Assembly: GCF_018403185.1 (NCBI RefSeq)
Contig: NZ_BOSE01000002.1
Coordinates: 62,001-126,000 of the forward strand
From: Paenibacillus montaniterrae
GTDB taxonomy: Bacteria > Bacillota > Bacilli > Paenibacillales > Paenibacillaceae
Length of the DNA: 64,000 bases
Direction of reading: 5' to 3'
Numbering within the stretch: position 1 is the first letter of the stretch; each line of letters starts with the position of its first letter. Under the pieces are notes generated by a model. It did not search any database. It was not told the origin of the DNA and worked only from the letters and a program-made list of their open reading frames with translations. The translations under genes were made by a program, and so were the position numbers. Shown in pieces: positions 8,460-17,700 of the stretch.

Positions 8460-10289
8460 TTAAATGGTTATTTTTGCTTTGTCTTTTCCTTGTGCGTAGT
8501 CAATCATTTCCTTATAATGACCACCAAGCTTCAGCAGCTCCTGATGCGTGCCTTGCTCGATGATTTCCCCTTTGCTCATTACAATAATTTGATCTGCGCC
8601 CATAATGGTAGATAAGCGATGGGCAATAACAATTGTCGTACGCCCTTGTGAAACAAAATCAAGCGCTCGACTAATTAATTGCTCAGTTTGCGAATCAAGA
8701 TTAGCTGTAGCCTCATCCAAAATAAGAATGCGCGGCTGAAACACTAATATTCTTGCAAATGATATCAATTGCCGCTCGCCCGCTGACAAACCGCTACCCT
8801 TCTCTGACAGCCGCGTATCATAGCCCTCGCTCATACGCTCAATAATGAGATCTGCGCCAATAAAGCGGCAAGCTTCAATCACTTGCTCACGTGTTATTGA
8901 TTCGTCAAAAAGCCGAACATTATCCAGCACGCTGCCTGTAAACAGATAGGGCTCCTGCTGCACCAGACCAACGATGCGATGCAGCTGCTGCTGCGGCAGC
9001 GATTTGATCGAAATTCCGTCAATTGTAATGTCCCCTTGCTGCACATCGTAGAAGCGGCAAAGCAAGCTGATTAGCGAGCTTTTGCCTGCGCCCGTCGAGC
9101 CCACGACACCAAGCATTTGTCCACCTTTAATCGTTAAGTTTAACCGCTTAATGACTGGCTCGCCTTCCTTATAGGCAAATGATACGTTGCGAAATTCAAT
9201 TTCACCTTTAGCTGCCTGTTCGGATAACGGCTTAGCTGCTGCCGCATCCTTAATTTCAGGCTCAACCTCCAAAATGCTCCATATCCGCTGAATCGCGACA
9301 GTCGCGGCTTGCAGCGTATTCCATTGCTGCGTAATCGTATTAATAGGCTGAAAAAACATGCGGATATACGTAATAAAAGCATACAGCACACCAAAGGCCA
9401 GCGTCTCGCCTAAAACCGCTTGCCCGCCAAACCAGACAATGCATGCAATCGCAACATTGTTCAGCACCTCAAAGGTGCGGTTGAATAACACATTCGTGCG
9501 AATTTCCCGCAAATTGGCGCGAAAGTATGAATTATTTTTCTCGTTAAACTGCTTGCTTTGTTCACTTTGCTGATGAAATACTTGAATCAGCGGCATCCCT
9601 GCCAAATTTTCCGCTGTAAAGGCAACAAGGCGAGACAATCTCGTTCTGGCCAGCTGATACGTTTTGCGCATATAGGTCCGAAAAGCGATGGCGATTACCG
9701 CAATCACCGGCAACAGCAGCAAGCTGTACAGCGTCAGTGTCACATCCAGCTGAAACATCATCACCAAAATAAATACAAGGGTGAAGCCATCTCTAACAAT
9801 GCTCTGCACGACTTGATGGAAAAACTGGTTAACCGCTTCCGTATCGCTCGACACATGTGTGATAAGGCTGCCGCTTGGCACACGGTCAAAATACGACATT
9901 GACAGCTTCGTAATATGCTTGAACAAGCGCTTGCGAATACTTGCCACAATGCTTTGACCTGCTTTTTGCAATAAATTGTTGGAAATATAAGAGAACAGCA
10001 GGCTCGTAATCGATAGCAGCAAGTAGAGACCGCCAATCAGCAGCAAGCTGCGAAATTCAGCTTGCCCTGCCATTAAATGATCGTCGATTGCCAGCTTTAG
10101 CAAATATGGCTGCAGCAGCTCGCCGCCAATTGCGATCAACGTACAGATCGTAAAAGCTAAAAAGGTATACTTGTGCTCCAGCATGTAGCTGGACAACACT
10201 CGAAAGCTGGAGCGGTATTTAGGCTTTTCCTTCGGCTCGTTCGCATCCGTCTTTTGATCCATTTGCCAATTACGAATCTCTTGTGCCAT
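8460..10289 (-). CDS. ABC exporter half-transporter, catalytically complete subunit
   Basis: 609 residues: a six-helix transmembrane domain (about 30-320) fused to an ATPase domain. Walker A GSTGAGKSS, signature LSAGERQ, Walker B ILILDEAT with the catalytic Glu, and switch His in IAHRLST are present. It overlaps the preceding gene by 20 bases. The ATG at 10289 follows GAGGAGGGG; a longer upstream frame is rejected. With the next entry it forms a heterodimer of the YheH/YheI (BmrDC) or YfiC/YfiB type, probably a drug or lipid exporter; substrate unknown. Confidence 0.92.
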   Translation of the reverse strand: MAQEIRNWQMDQKTDANEPKEKPKYRSSFRVLSSYMLEHKYTFLAFTICTLIAIGGELLQPYLLKLAIDDHLMAGQAEFRSLLLIGGLYLLLSITSLLFSYISNNLLQKAGQSIVASIRKRLFKHITKLSMSYFDRVPSGSLITHVSSDTEAVNQFFHQVVQSIVRDGFTLVFILVMMFQLDVTLTLYSLLLLPVIAVIAIAFRTYMRKTYQLARTRLSRLVAFTAENLAGMPLIQVFHQQSEQSKQFNEKNNSYFRANLREIRTNVLFNRTFEVLNNVAIACIVWFGGQAVLGETLAFGVLYAFITYIRMFFQPINTITQQWNTLQAATVAIQRIWSILEVEPEIKDAAAAKPLSEQAAKGEIEFRNVSFAYKEGEPVIKRLNLTIKGGQMLGVVGSTGAGKSSLISLLCRFYDVQQGDITIDGISIKSLPQQQLHRIVGLVQQEPYLFTGSVLDNVRLFDESITREQVIEACRFIGADLIIERMSEGYDTRLSEKGSGLSAGERQLISFARILVFQPRILILDEATANLDSQTEQLISRALDFVSQGRTTIVIAHRLSTIMGADQIIVMSKGEIIEQGTHQELLKLGGHYKEMIDYAQGKDKAKITI

Positions 10290-12075
10290 TACGCGTCCCC
10301 TCCTCCTGCAGCTCATACAGTGTACGATACAGCCCTTCCTGCTGCACAAGCTGCTCATGCTTGCCTTGCTGCACAATGGTTCCTTGATCGAGAACAATGA
10401 TCTGGTCAGCCTGCTTCAACGCGCTGACCCGGTTGGCGATTATGATCGTCGTACGGCCTTTTCGCTGCTTGGCGAGATTATGCAAAATCTCGGCCTCCGT
10501 AATGGAATCCACTGCGCTGACACTATCATCAAGAATTAATAGCGGAGCCTTTTTAATCATCCCTCTCGCCAGGCTGGTGCGCTGGCGCTGCCCGCCAGAC
10601 AGTGTAATGCCTCGCTCCCCTAGTGTCGTGTCAAAGCGCTTGGGAAACTCCATAATGTTATCGTAAATTTTCGCCTGCTTCGCCGCCTCGATTACCTCTT
10701 CCTGCTCGATGTCGCGCTTGGAAAAAGCGATATTTTCCCGAATGGTCGTACTAAACAAAAAGCCGTCCTGCGGCACGTAGCCGATATTTTCCCGCAAGCT
10801 GGACAGCTTGAGCTCGCGAATATCTTGCCCGCCATAAAATATCGTATTAGGCGGCGGGTCGTAGAGGCGCAGCAGCAGCTTCATCAGCGTCGTTTTCCCG
10901 CTTCCTGTCCGCCCGATAATGCCGAGCGTCGTGCCTGCTGGAATCGATAAGGCGATGTTGCGCAAAGCCATATGCCGATTGCCGGCATAGCTGCGCTCTT
11001 CATCATTCACTTCTTCCTCAGCAGCCAGCTCCTCATAGCTGAAGGACAGGCCGCGCAGCTCAATGCTCATATTGTCCAGCGGCAGCTCCTTCGCATCCTC
11101 AAGCTGTACAATTTCCTTCTTTTCAGCCAACAGCGCATTAAGCCGCTCAAGCGAGGCTCGCGCCCGCTGCACAACATTAATGACATTGCCCAGCTGCTGC
11201 AACGGCGTCATCAGCATTCGCACATAAAGCGTTAGCGCAACAAAGCTGCCGAGCGTAATCGTACCCTGCAGCGTCAAGTAACCGCCATATACCATCGCTA
11301 CAATTAATGAGAGCGAGCCGAGAAAAGGAATCGTCGCTTGAAACAGCGACGACATTCTAACGAGCCGCAGCTGCCGATTGCGAATCGTATCGACCGTTTC
11401 GCCAAAGCGCTCATTCATGATCGATTCGACGGCAAAGGTCTTCGTAACCCGTATCCCGGCAAACTGCTCCTCGGCGCTTGCGGTCATCGCGCTTAGCGCT
11501 TCCTGTACCTTCATCGAACGGCGCTTGATGATCGGCCCGATCCATACAACAATAACCGGAATAAGCAGCAGCGGCACAATACAAATCATCACTAGGTAAA
11601 GCGGTACGTTGGACATCAGCAGCATCGTAATTGTTGAGATCAACAGCATCGTCGCATTCGCTGTCTGGTTGATACCTTGAGAAATCGATTCACGCACGGC
11701 AGTCACATCATTCATAAAATAGCTAAGCAGCTTGCCAACCCCGTGATTCGCATAAAAGCGCTCGCTTAAATCAAGAAAATGATGATACAGACGCCGGCGG
11801 TTCATAAACTCGAAATATCTGCCTGTGTACATGACCAAATACTGCGCAATGCCCCCGAGTACCGTAAAGCAAACTCCGATCAGCAGCAGCGCCCAGCCAG
11901 CCTGCACGATGCCCTCCCATGTCAGCTGTTTAAGCTGCAGCTGATCTGTAAACTCTCCCAGCACACGCGGAAACTGCACATGCACAAGGTTAGCCAGCCC
12001 ATGCAATACAATCGAAATTACGTAGGCAAGCCATGTCTTCTTGAAAAACTGGGCAATTATGCCTTGAGAATCCAA
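10270..12075 (-). CDS. ABC exporter half-transporter, degenerate-site subunit
   Basis: 601 residues, transmembrane domain then ATPase. Walker A GRTGSGKTT and a canonical signature LSGGQRQ are present. However, Walker B ends LLILDDSVSAVD (Asp for the catalytic Glu) and the switch His is Asn (IIANRVS). This is the known asymmetric pattern of heterodimeric exporters such as BmrCD and TM287/288: one site is degenerate, and the competent site combines this signature with the partner's Walker motifs. It starts at TTG 12075 after AGGAAG. It is the first gene of a two-gene operon with the next entry downstream. Confidence 0.9.
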   Translation of the reverse strand: MDSQGIIAQFFKKTWLAYVISIVLHGLANLVHVQFPRVLGEFTDQLQLKQLTWEGIVQAGWALLLIGVCFTVLGGIAQYLVMYTGRYFEFMNRRRLYHHFLDLSERFYANHGVGKLLSYFMNDVTAVRESISQGINQTANATMLLISTITMLLMSNVPLYLVMICIVPLLLIPVIVVWIGPIIKRRSMKVQEALSAMTASAEEQFAGIRVTKTFAVESIMNERFGETVDTIRNRQLRLVRMSSLFQATIPFLGSLSLIVAMVYGGYLTLQGTITLGSFVALTLYVRMLMTPLQQLGNVINVVQRARASLERLNALLAEKKEIVQLEDAKELPLDNMSIELRGLSFSYEELAAEEEVNDEERSYAGNRHMALRNIALSIPAGTTLGIIGRTGSGKTTLMKLLLRLYDPPPNTIFYGGQDIRELKLSSLRENIGYVPQDGFLFSTTIRENIAFSKRDIEQEEVIEAAKQAKIYDNIMEFPKRFDTTLGERGITLSGGQRQRTSLARGMIKKAPLLILDDSVSAVDSITEAEILHNLAKQRKGRTTIIIANRVSALKQADQIIVLDQGTIVQQGKHEQLVQQEGLYRTLYELQEEGTRNGTRDS

Positions 12076-12228
12076 TTCTACATCACTTCCTAAGCTCGTA
12101 TTGACATCCTATCTTAACTGGTTCGAGAAAGGTACGCACACTTCCTTCTCATATTTATTCATAGTTAAGTATATTTATTTCATACGAGTCTCATGATTGC
12201 AGCTCTTCCTGTACGGACACGTCAATCT

Positions 12229-13218
12229 CTATGCATGCTCCTTTGCATGATCTGTCGTATACAGCTGCTTCATTACGGCCTCGATTGGCAGCGCCTCGAT
12301 CGCCATATCCAATATGCCGTAGCTTTCGTTAAAATGCGAAATAAACGGCTTAAGCGGCAGTACATCTGTATCAATTTCCAGCTCAAGCTCGAGCGGCCCG
12401 CTCCTTTGCAGCAGACGCAAGCCAGGCGGCAGCTCGTCTGGCACAGGCTGCTCGGTTGTAAGACGAACCGATTTTTTCGCTCCTAATCGGCTTCTCAGAC
12501 CGCTCAGCGCATCATCCACGACAATTTTGCCATGATTAATAACCATGACGCGCTCGGCCAGCAATTCAACGTCCTCCAAATCATGAGTGGTCAAAATAAA
12601 GGTAATTTTCCGCTCGTTCATCCTTCGAATAAAGCTGCGAATGCTTTCCTTGGCGATCATATCCAGGCCAATCGTCGGCTCGTCCAGAAACACAAGCTCT
12701 GGCCGATGCAGCATCGCCATTATAAACTCGCATTTCATACGCTCGCCCAGCGACAGCTGCCGCGTCGGCTTTCTCATAATATCGCCAACCTGCAGCAGCT
12801 CGACCAGCTCATCCAGCGTCTCGTTATACTCCTTGTCCGGCACGCCGTAGATCGCCTTATTCATATAAAAGGCATCGGATGGCGGGATGTCCCAAATCAG
12901 CTGTGATTTCTGACCGAACACCGCGCCAACTCTGCGAACATATTGTCTGCGCTGCTTCCACGGCACCAAACCAAGGCAGGTGACCTCTCCTGCCGAAGGA
13001 TGCAGTACGCCTGTCAACATTTTCAATGTTGTCGATTTGCCAGCGCCGTTGGGTCCCAAAAAAGCGACCATTTCCCCTTGCTCGATCGTAAAGGAAATAT
13101 CGTCAACCGCTCGAATCTCCTTCATCGGACGATGGACGAGCGTTTTTACAACCTCGCGCAGCGTGTGACCGCGTTCAAAGGTTGTGTAGGTTTTACTCAA
13201 ATGCTTTACTTCAATCAT
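12229..13218 (-). CDS. ABC-2 exporter ATP-binding protein
   Basis: 329 residues. Walker A GPNGAGKST, signature LSLGERMKCE, Walker B LVFLDEPT and switch His TTHDLED are intact; a C-terminal extension follows the ATPase core. It belongs with the two ABC-2 permeases encoded just upstream, 38 bases away. The start is ATG 13218, preceded by GGGGTGTTG; the longer frame beginning MWKARG reads through that site. Family relatives export drugs or peptides; the substrate here is not visible. Confidence 0.9.
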   Translation of the reverse strand: MIEVKHLSKTYTTFERGHTLREVVKTLVHRPMKEIRAVDDISFTIEQGEMVAFLGPNGAGKSTTLKMLTGVLHPSAGEVTCLGLVPWKQRRQYVRRVGAVFGQKSQLIWDIPPSDAFYMNKAIYGVPDKEYNETLDELVELLQVGDIMRKPTRQLSLGERMKCEFIMAMLHRPELVFLDEPTIGLDMIAKESIRSFIRRMNERKITFILTTHDLEDVELLAERVMVINHGKIVVDDALSGLRSRLGAKKSVRLTTEQPVPDELPPGLRLLQRSGPLELELEIDTDVLPLKPFISHFNESYGILDMAIEALPIEAVMKQLYTTDHAKEHA

Positions 13219-13256
13219 GTCAACACCCCGTGCCTTCCACAACTACGCACAAGCCG

Positions 13257-14039
13257 TCAGCCGCCTGCGCTCGTATAATTTTTCAGCATGCGATTCCAGT
13301 ACCAGATCCCGACCAGCATAAGCAGCGCCGCTGATCCAAGCGCCCACAGCGACCCCCAGCCGCTTCTGCCAAGCAAGGCGCTGGCGGGAACAAAGGCGAT
13401 CAAGCCAATTGGCAGCACATAGGTTAATATATTTTGCATCGTCTTGGAAAAAATCGTACCGGGATACATGCCAAAGCCCGTCATTGCATCAAAAATATCA
13501 AATACTCTGCTGCTGCCCACCCAGCGAAACAGCAAGCCGGATAGAAAGAGAGACATCGCGCATAAAATGGCAATTGATGCGATAAACAATAATGCAAATT
13601 GCAGCCAGGATGTCCAGTGAGGTACGACTACGCCGCTCAGCGCAAAGCCGAACAAAACGGCGCCGCTCAGCAGGCGGCCAAAGTCTTCGGGATCAAAGCC
13701 AAGCAGCATCGCCATAAGCATAGCAGGCCTTGGACGCAGCAGCAGCAAATCAAAGGTCCCTTCACGCACTTGAGAAAGCGTAGTGCCGATCATTCCGAAG
13801 AAGAAAGGAAAGGCAATCCCCTTCGCCAAAACAAAAACCGCCTGCACAAGCAGCGCTTCGTGCAATGACCAGCCCGGGAATGAAGCGCCAGAGCGATATA
13901 CGAGCAGCGTTACGAGCGGCACAACCAGATCACCGATCACGAGCAGCAGTACGCTTAAGGCGAAATGGCTGCGATAAGCCATCTGCTCGGCCAGCTTGAC
14001 GCGTATGACTGCAGCCCAGCAAGCCAACAATTCCTTCAT
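13257..14039 (-). CDS. ABC-2 family permease (DUF990-like), subunit A
   Basis: 260 residues with about six hydrophobic segments and no ATPase. The motif region YRSHFALSVLLLVIGDLVVP and the overall pattern match the ABC-2 membrane family formerly DUF990. Its ATG overlaps the stop of the preceding permease gene as ATGA, so the two are translationally coupled. The two permeases and the following ATPase should form one exporter. Confidence 0.85.
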   Translation of the reverse strand: MKELLACWAAVIRVKLAEQMAYRSHFALSVLLLVIGDLVVPLVTLLVYRSGASFPGWSLHEALLVQAVFVLAKGIAFPFFFGMIGTTLSQVREGTFDLLLLRPRPAMLMAMLLGFDPEDFGRLLSGAVLFGFALSGVVVPHWTSWLQFALLFIASIAILCAMSLFLSGLLFRWVGSSRVFDIFDAMTGFGMYPGTIFSKTMQNILTYVLPIGLIAFVPASALLGRSGWGSLWALGSAALLMLVGIWYWNRMLKNYTSAGG

Positions 14040-14845
14040 ACGCCAACCCCCGTAAACCGTTTTAATGCCGCATGGTACAATGCAAGCGTTAATCCGGCAG
14101 TAATTAGTACTGCGAGAGCCTGCAAGCCTACTGCCTCAGCCAGTGACAGCCGTATGCCTGCCAGCTCGTATTCGCCAATATAAACGCGCGTCGGCAAATA
14201 AGTAATAAATTGAAAAGGCAGGAAAAACAACAGCTTCTGCACCACCTCAGGAAAAAAGGAAAGCGGCAGAAAGACGCCAGCACAAACATCCTTCAGCAGC
14301 AGGAAGACGCGGCGAACGCCTTCTGCCCGTACAAGCCAGAAGGCCGTTAGCCCAACGCAGTAATTAATAAAAAAGTTCATGAAGAAGCTGAGAACAATAG
14401 ATAGCAGCGCCCAGCCAGGCGAGGCTGGCATCAAATTAACCTGAAACAAAAATAGAAACAGCAGCAGCACCGGCAGCACCTCCACGCCAAGCGCCAACGA
14501 ACGGTGGCCCAGCTTTTGCGCCAGTGCAAACAGCCAATGCGGCATCGGACGCAGCGCAAAGGTAACAAATTTGCCGCTGCGCACCAGCATCTGCAAGTTC
14601 CAGTCCGCAAAGTCAAAAGAAATATAATGAATGAGCGTGGAAACACCAAAGTATGTCAGCATTTGGGCAAAGGTCAGCCCGTTAATCGTTTCCTTGCCTT
14701 CAAACATCGCCTGCCATATAAACACCTGCACAAGAAACAATACAGGACCTACTAGCAAGGAAGCGAGCATATGCGAGCGGAAGGCTGCCCATTCTTTATA
14801 AGTGACAAACCCGATCGCACGAATCATCGCAAGCTGTCTTTTCAA
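14036..14845 (-). CDS. ABC-2 family permease (DUF990-like), subunit B
   Basis: 269 residues with about six membrane segments (SLLVGPVLFLVQVFIW; LLFLFLFQVNL). I place the start at TTG 14845, which overlaps the stop of the serine hydrolase gene as TTGA, mirroring the ATGA overlap at its other end; GGGGTGG lies just upstream. An ATG at 14827 is the alternative. Longer frames run deep into the hydrolase gene and are rejected. It is paralogous in architecture to the next permease. Confidence 0.82.
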   Translation of the reverse strand: MKRQLAMIRAIGFVTYKEWAAFRSHMLASLLVGPVLFLVQVFIWQAMFEGKETINGLTFAQMLTYFGVSTLIHYISFDFADWNLQMLVRSGKFVTFALRPMPHWLFALAQKLGHRSLALGVEVLPVLLLFLFLFQVNLMPASPGWALLSIVLSFFMNFFINYCVGLTAFWLVRAEGVRRVFLLLKDVCAGVFLPLSFFPEVVQKLLFFLPFQFITYLPTRVYIGEYELAGIRLSLAEAVGLQALAVLITAGLTLALYHAALKRFTGVGV

Positions 14846-16032
14846 AGCCACCCCGCCCCTATAATGTTCTGCGTGCCAATCATCGACTCCGGACACCAGT
14901 CTGTATTCGAAGGAACGAAAAACAAAATGACTGCATTGCGCCCTTGATCAAGCAGCAGAATGCAGCGGCCTGCTCCTTCGTGACCGAACGTATTCTCGGA
15001 CAGCCATTCGCCTGCAGGTATGAGCAGCGGCCCAAGCCCGTACGTTTTATCCTTGATCTTGCCGCCCCAGCTAAAAGCATGAATCCCTTTGTCAAGCACG
15101 TTGCCGCTCATCTTCTCTACCGATTTGCGTGATAAAATGCGCACGCCATCCAGCTGCCCGCCGTTAAGCAGCATTTGCCCGAAGCGGAACAAGTCCCACA
15201 GCGTAGAATAAAGGCCACCGCCTGCGCGAGGTGCATCATAAGCGCCAAGCTTGCTTCGCTCCAGCCGTTTCATTTCATAGTCGTTAATGATGCAAACCTC
15301 ATGCTGGAGCTCCTCCGGCACCTCGAAAAAGGTTCGCTTCATGCCAAGCGGCGCAACAATATGCTCCATCACATAATGCTCATAGCGCATGCCGCTCGCT
15401 CTTGCAATCACTTCTCCCAGCAATGTGTAGCCTGATGAGGAATAATTCCACTCCTCGCCTGGCCGTGAAAGCGGCTTGCCTGCAAGCAGCGCGCGAATCC
15501 ACGACGTTTGCTTCTGCTTCTCCAGCTGCTCGGATGGAACTGCTGCGCCATCCTCACCCTCCTCCTCAGGCTCAAATGCAAAGCGAATTTGCCCCCAGCC
15601 TACTGGATAAGGCTCCAAATAATAAAAGGGGTCCGCCGCCAAGCCTGACGTATGGGTCAGCAAATGCATAATGCTGATTTGCTCAAACATAGGATGCTTG
15701 AACTCCTCGATCCAGTCCGCAACGGGCTGACGCAAAAACAGCTTGCCCTGCTCAATCAATTGAAAAATGGCTACAGCAGTAAACAGCTTTGTAATCGAGG
15801 CAATGCGGCGGATCGCATGCTGCTTAAACTGGCTGTCAGGCAGCTTGTAATGCAGCTGCCCGGCTGCTCCATCCGCAAATACTTGCCCATTGCGCGAGAG
15901 CAAGTAAGACGCACATTGAATTTTATCGCTCTCAATAAGCTTGGCGAAGTGCTGCTCCAGTCGCTGCACAACATCCTCTGAATATCCCGCTTCCTTGCAG
16001 CTGATCCTTGTCGGCTCTGCAGTTATCGTCAT
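14842..16032 (-). CDS. beta-lactamase-family serine hydrolase 1
   Basis: 396 residues, class C beta-lactamase/esterase fold. It has the catalytic SITK (SxxK), a YSS motif in WNYSSSGYTLLGEVI at the YxN position, and HEGAG in place of KTG near the C-terminus. No signal peptide is visible, so it acts in the cytosol, unlike true beta-lactamases. Likely an esterase or peptidase on a peptide-like substrate. ATG 16032 follows GGAGGG. It overlaps the ABC-2 permease gene by four bases and is a tandem paralogue of the next gene. Confidence 0.88.
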   Translation of the reverse strand: MTITAEPTRISCKEAGYSEDVVQRLEQHFAKLIESDKIQCASYLLSRNGQVFADGAAGQLHYKLPDSQFKQHAIRRIASITKLFTAVAIFQLIEQGKLFLRQPVADWIEEFKHPMFEQISIMHLLTHTSGLAADPFYYLEPYPVGWGQIRFAFEPEEEGEDGAAVPSEQLEKQKQTSWIRALLAGKPLSRPGEEWNYSSSGYTLLGEVIARASGMRYEHYVMEHIVAPLGMKRTFFEVPEELQHEVCIINDYEMKRLERSKLGAYDAPRAGGGLYSTLWDLFRFGQMLLNGGQLDGVRILSRKSVEKMSGNVLDKGIHAFSWGGKIKDKTYGLGPLLIPAGEWLSENTFGHEGAGRCILLLDQGRNAVILFFVPSNTDWCPESMIGTQNIIGAGWL

Positions 16033-16112
16033 CGATAATCCCTCCAATAAAATGAATTAAAGTTCAAATAAGATCCACATATTGCGAGCAATGCCTTTTT
16101 TCAAGCTGCTGC

Positions 16113-17261
16113 TTAGAGCAGGCCTGACCAGACGATTGCGCGTGGCATCAGCACCGATTCATGCGTATAGCCTACAGGTGATGGAGCGAAAAAGACAAAT
16201 ACAAGCTCTTCTACTGGATCAATAAACAAACCGCAATGGCCGAAGCCTTCATGAGAGTACGTGCCCCGACTGCATAGGTCATAGTGCTCAAGTGACCAGC
16301 CTAAACCAAATGGATAATTTTTAATGCTGCTGCCCCAGCCCTGATGGGGAATATCGTGCAGATGGTTGGAGGTTTGCAGCTCAACTGCCCGTTTTGATAA
16401 AATACGCTTGCCGTTTAGTTCTCCGCCGTTCAGCATCATCTGACCAAATTTCCATAGGTCATCAAGTGTCGAGAATAAGCCGTTGCCGGCCTTTGGCGGA
16501 GCGTCACCATTAATGGGTTTGCCTAGCTGCTCAACCTCCCAGCTGTTCGTAGCGCACACTTCATCATGCAGCTCCTCAGGAACTACGAAAAAGCTTCGCT
16601 CCATGCCGAGCGGCAGCAAAATCTCATCCCGTACATAATCCTCATAGCTCTTGCCCGACAGCTTGGCGATAATCGCTCCAAGCAGTGCATAGGCACTTGT
16701 AGAGTAAATCCACTCCTTGCCGGGCATGCGCTGCAGCGGCCCAGACAATATTACTTTTATCCAGTTCATATCAGTGCCTTGCTTATCAAACTCGCGCACC
16801 ATCCACTCAAACCAAGGCAGCGTATAAGGTTCATTATGAAAGCCTGGATCGCCGCGCAAGCCTGATGTGTGGGTCAGTAAATGGAAAATAGTAATCGCTC
16901 TGTGCTTATCTGTATCGAGCTCCGGCAAAATACTGGCAGCAGACTGGTGCAAAAACAGCAGCCCGCGGTCGATAAGCTGCCCTATGGCAACCGCTGTAAA
17001 CGCTTTAGTAATAGAGTAGGTTTTACGAATCGAATCCGGCTTCAGCTCTTCACTGTTTTGATCCGGACGGAGCTTGCCCATCGAACAACGAGCAAATACT
17101 TGTCCTTTTCGAGAAATTAAGTAGCTGGCGCCTTGCAGCGTACCTCGATCAATCAGCTTGCTATAATGCTGATTCAGTGCTTCCAGCTTTTGTTCGTCAT
17201 AGCCGACTTCCTCTGGCTTGACATCAATCCTGCCTTTTTGTATTGTAACGATGTTCGACAT
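16113..17261 (-). CDS. beta-lactamase-family serine hydrolase 2
   Basis: 382 residues, clearly paralogous to the preceding hydrolase: SITK motif (TYSITKAFTAVAI), YSTSAYALLG at the YxN position, and SHEGFGHCG near the end. It too lacks a signal peptide. AAAGGAGG precedes the ATG. It is the first gene of a probable five-gene operon (two hydrolases, two ABC-2 permeases, one ATPase). Its transcript probably carries a structured repeat in the leader (17294-17497). Confidence 0.88.
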   Translation of the reverse strand: MSNIVTIQKGRIDVKPEEVGYDEQKLEALNQHYSKLIDRGTLQGASYLISRKGQVFARCSMGKLRPDQNSEELKPDSIRKTYSITKAFTAVAIGQLIDRGLLFLHQSAASILPELDTDKHRAITIFHLLTHTSGLRGDPGFHNEPYTLPWFEWMVREFDKQGTDMNWIKVILSGPLQRMPGKEWIYSTSAYALLGAIIAKLSGKSYEDYVRDEILLPLGMERSFFVVPEELHDEVCATNSWEVEQLGKPINGDAPPKAGNGLFSTLDDLWKFGQMMLNGGELNGKRILSKRAVELQTSNHLHDIPHQGWGSSIKNYPFGLGWSLEHYDLCSRGTYSHEGFGHCGLFIDPVEELVFVFFAPSPVGYTHESVLMPRAIVWSGLL

Positions 17262-17293
17262 GCTTTGGCCTCCTTTAGACGAGCTTCGAGGTA

Positions 17294-17497
17294 GTTCTAA
17301 AAGCTGGACTTTGATGACGATGCGATGCTTCGCAGCGGATTCGACGGCGAATATGTCACGCTAGCGTTAAGATTATGCTTCCGAAGTATGTTTCCTGCGG
17401 AAACATTTGAGGTGCTCACGTAGCTTTTGCCTCGCTGCGCTCCTCGCTTTCTAGTATCGTGCCATCTTCTTGGTCCTGAAAGCCCTGCTTTTTGAAC
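17294..17497 (-). repeat. family A intergenic repeat, unit A1 (long form)
   Basis: A single 204-bp unit in minus orientation. The terminal inverted repeats are at 17294-17312 and 17479-17497. The internal helix is version I (ATGGCACGATAC pairing with GTGACAT). A long-form extra hairpin, ATGTTTCC-gcA-GGAAACAT, is present with one change. Its right end faces the serine hydrolase start 30 bases away. A good promoter lies just beyond its left end, so the unit is probably transcribed as 5' leader. Confidence 0.85.
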
Positions 17498-17530
17498 CTC
17501 GATTGGAAACAGTATTGGAATTACTTAGAA

Positions 17531-17559
17531 AGTATATGAAAATATATCCATTCTGTCCA
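17531..17559 (-). promoter_or_regulatory. promoter of the hydrolase/ABC-2 operon
   Basis: On the minus strand TGGACA and TATACT are separated by 17 bases. It is the only good candidate between the aroF terminator and the operon, and it places repeat A1 inside the leader. Confidence 0.6.
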
Positions 17560-17599
17560 GATTAATTTTTAAGTTAATTAATTAACATTTATATGCGAA

Positions 17600-17640
17600 T
17601 AAAAAAGCTCCAACTCCACCTTAACGTGGAATTAGAGCTA
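17600..17640 (-). terminator. aroF terminator
   Basis: A 13-pair imperfect stem (AGCTCTAATTCCAC and its partner) is followed on the minus strand by a T-run. Confidence 0.85.
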
Positions 17641-17700
17641 TTCTCAACCTTTTTTCACAAATTCAGACTTAAGCTTCATCGCTCCGAAGCCTTCAATTAG

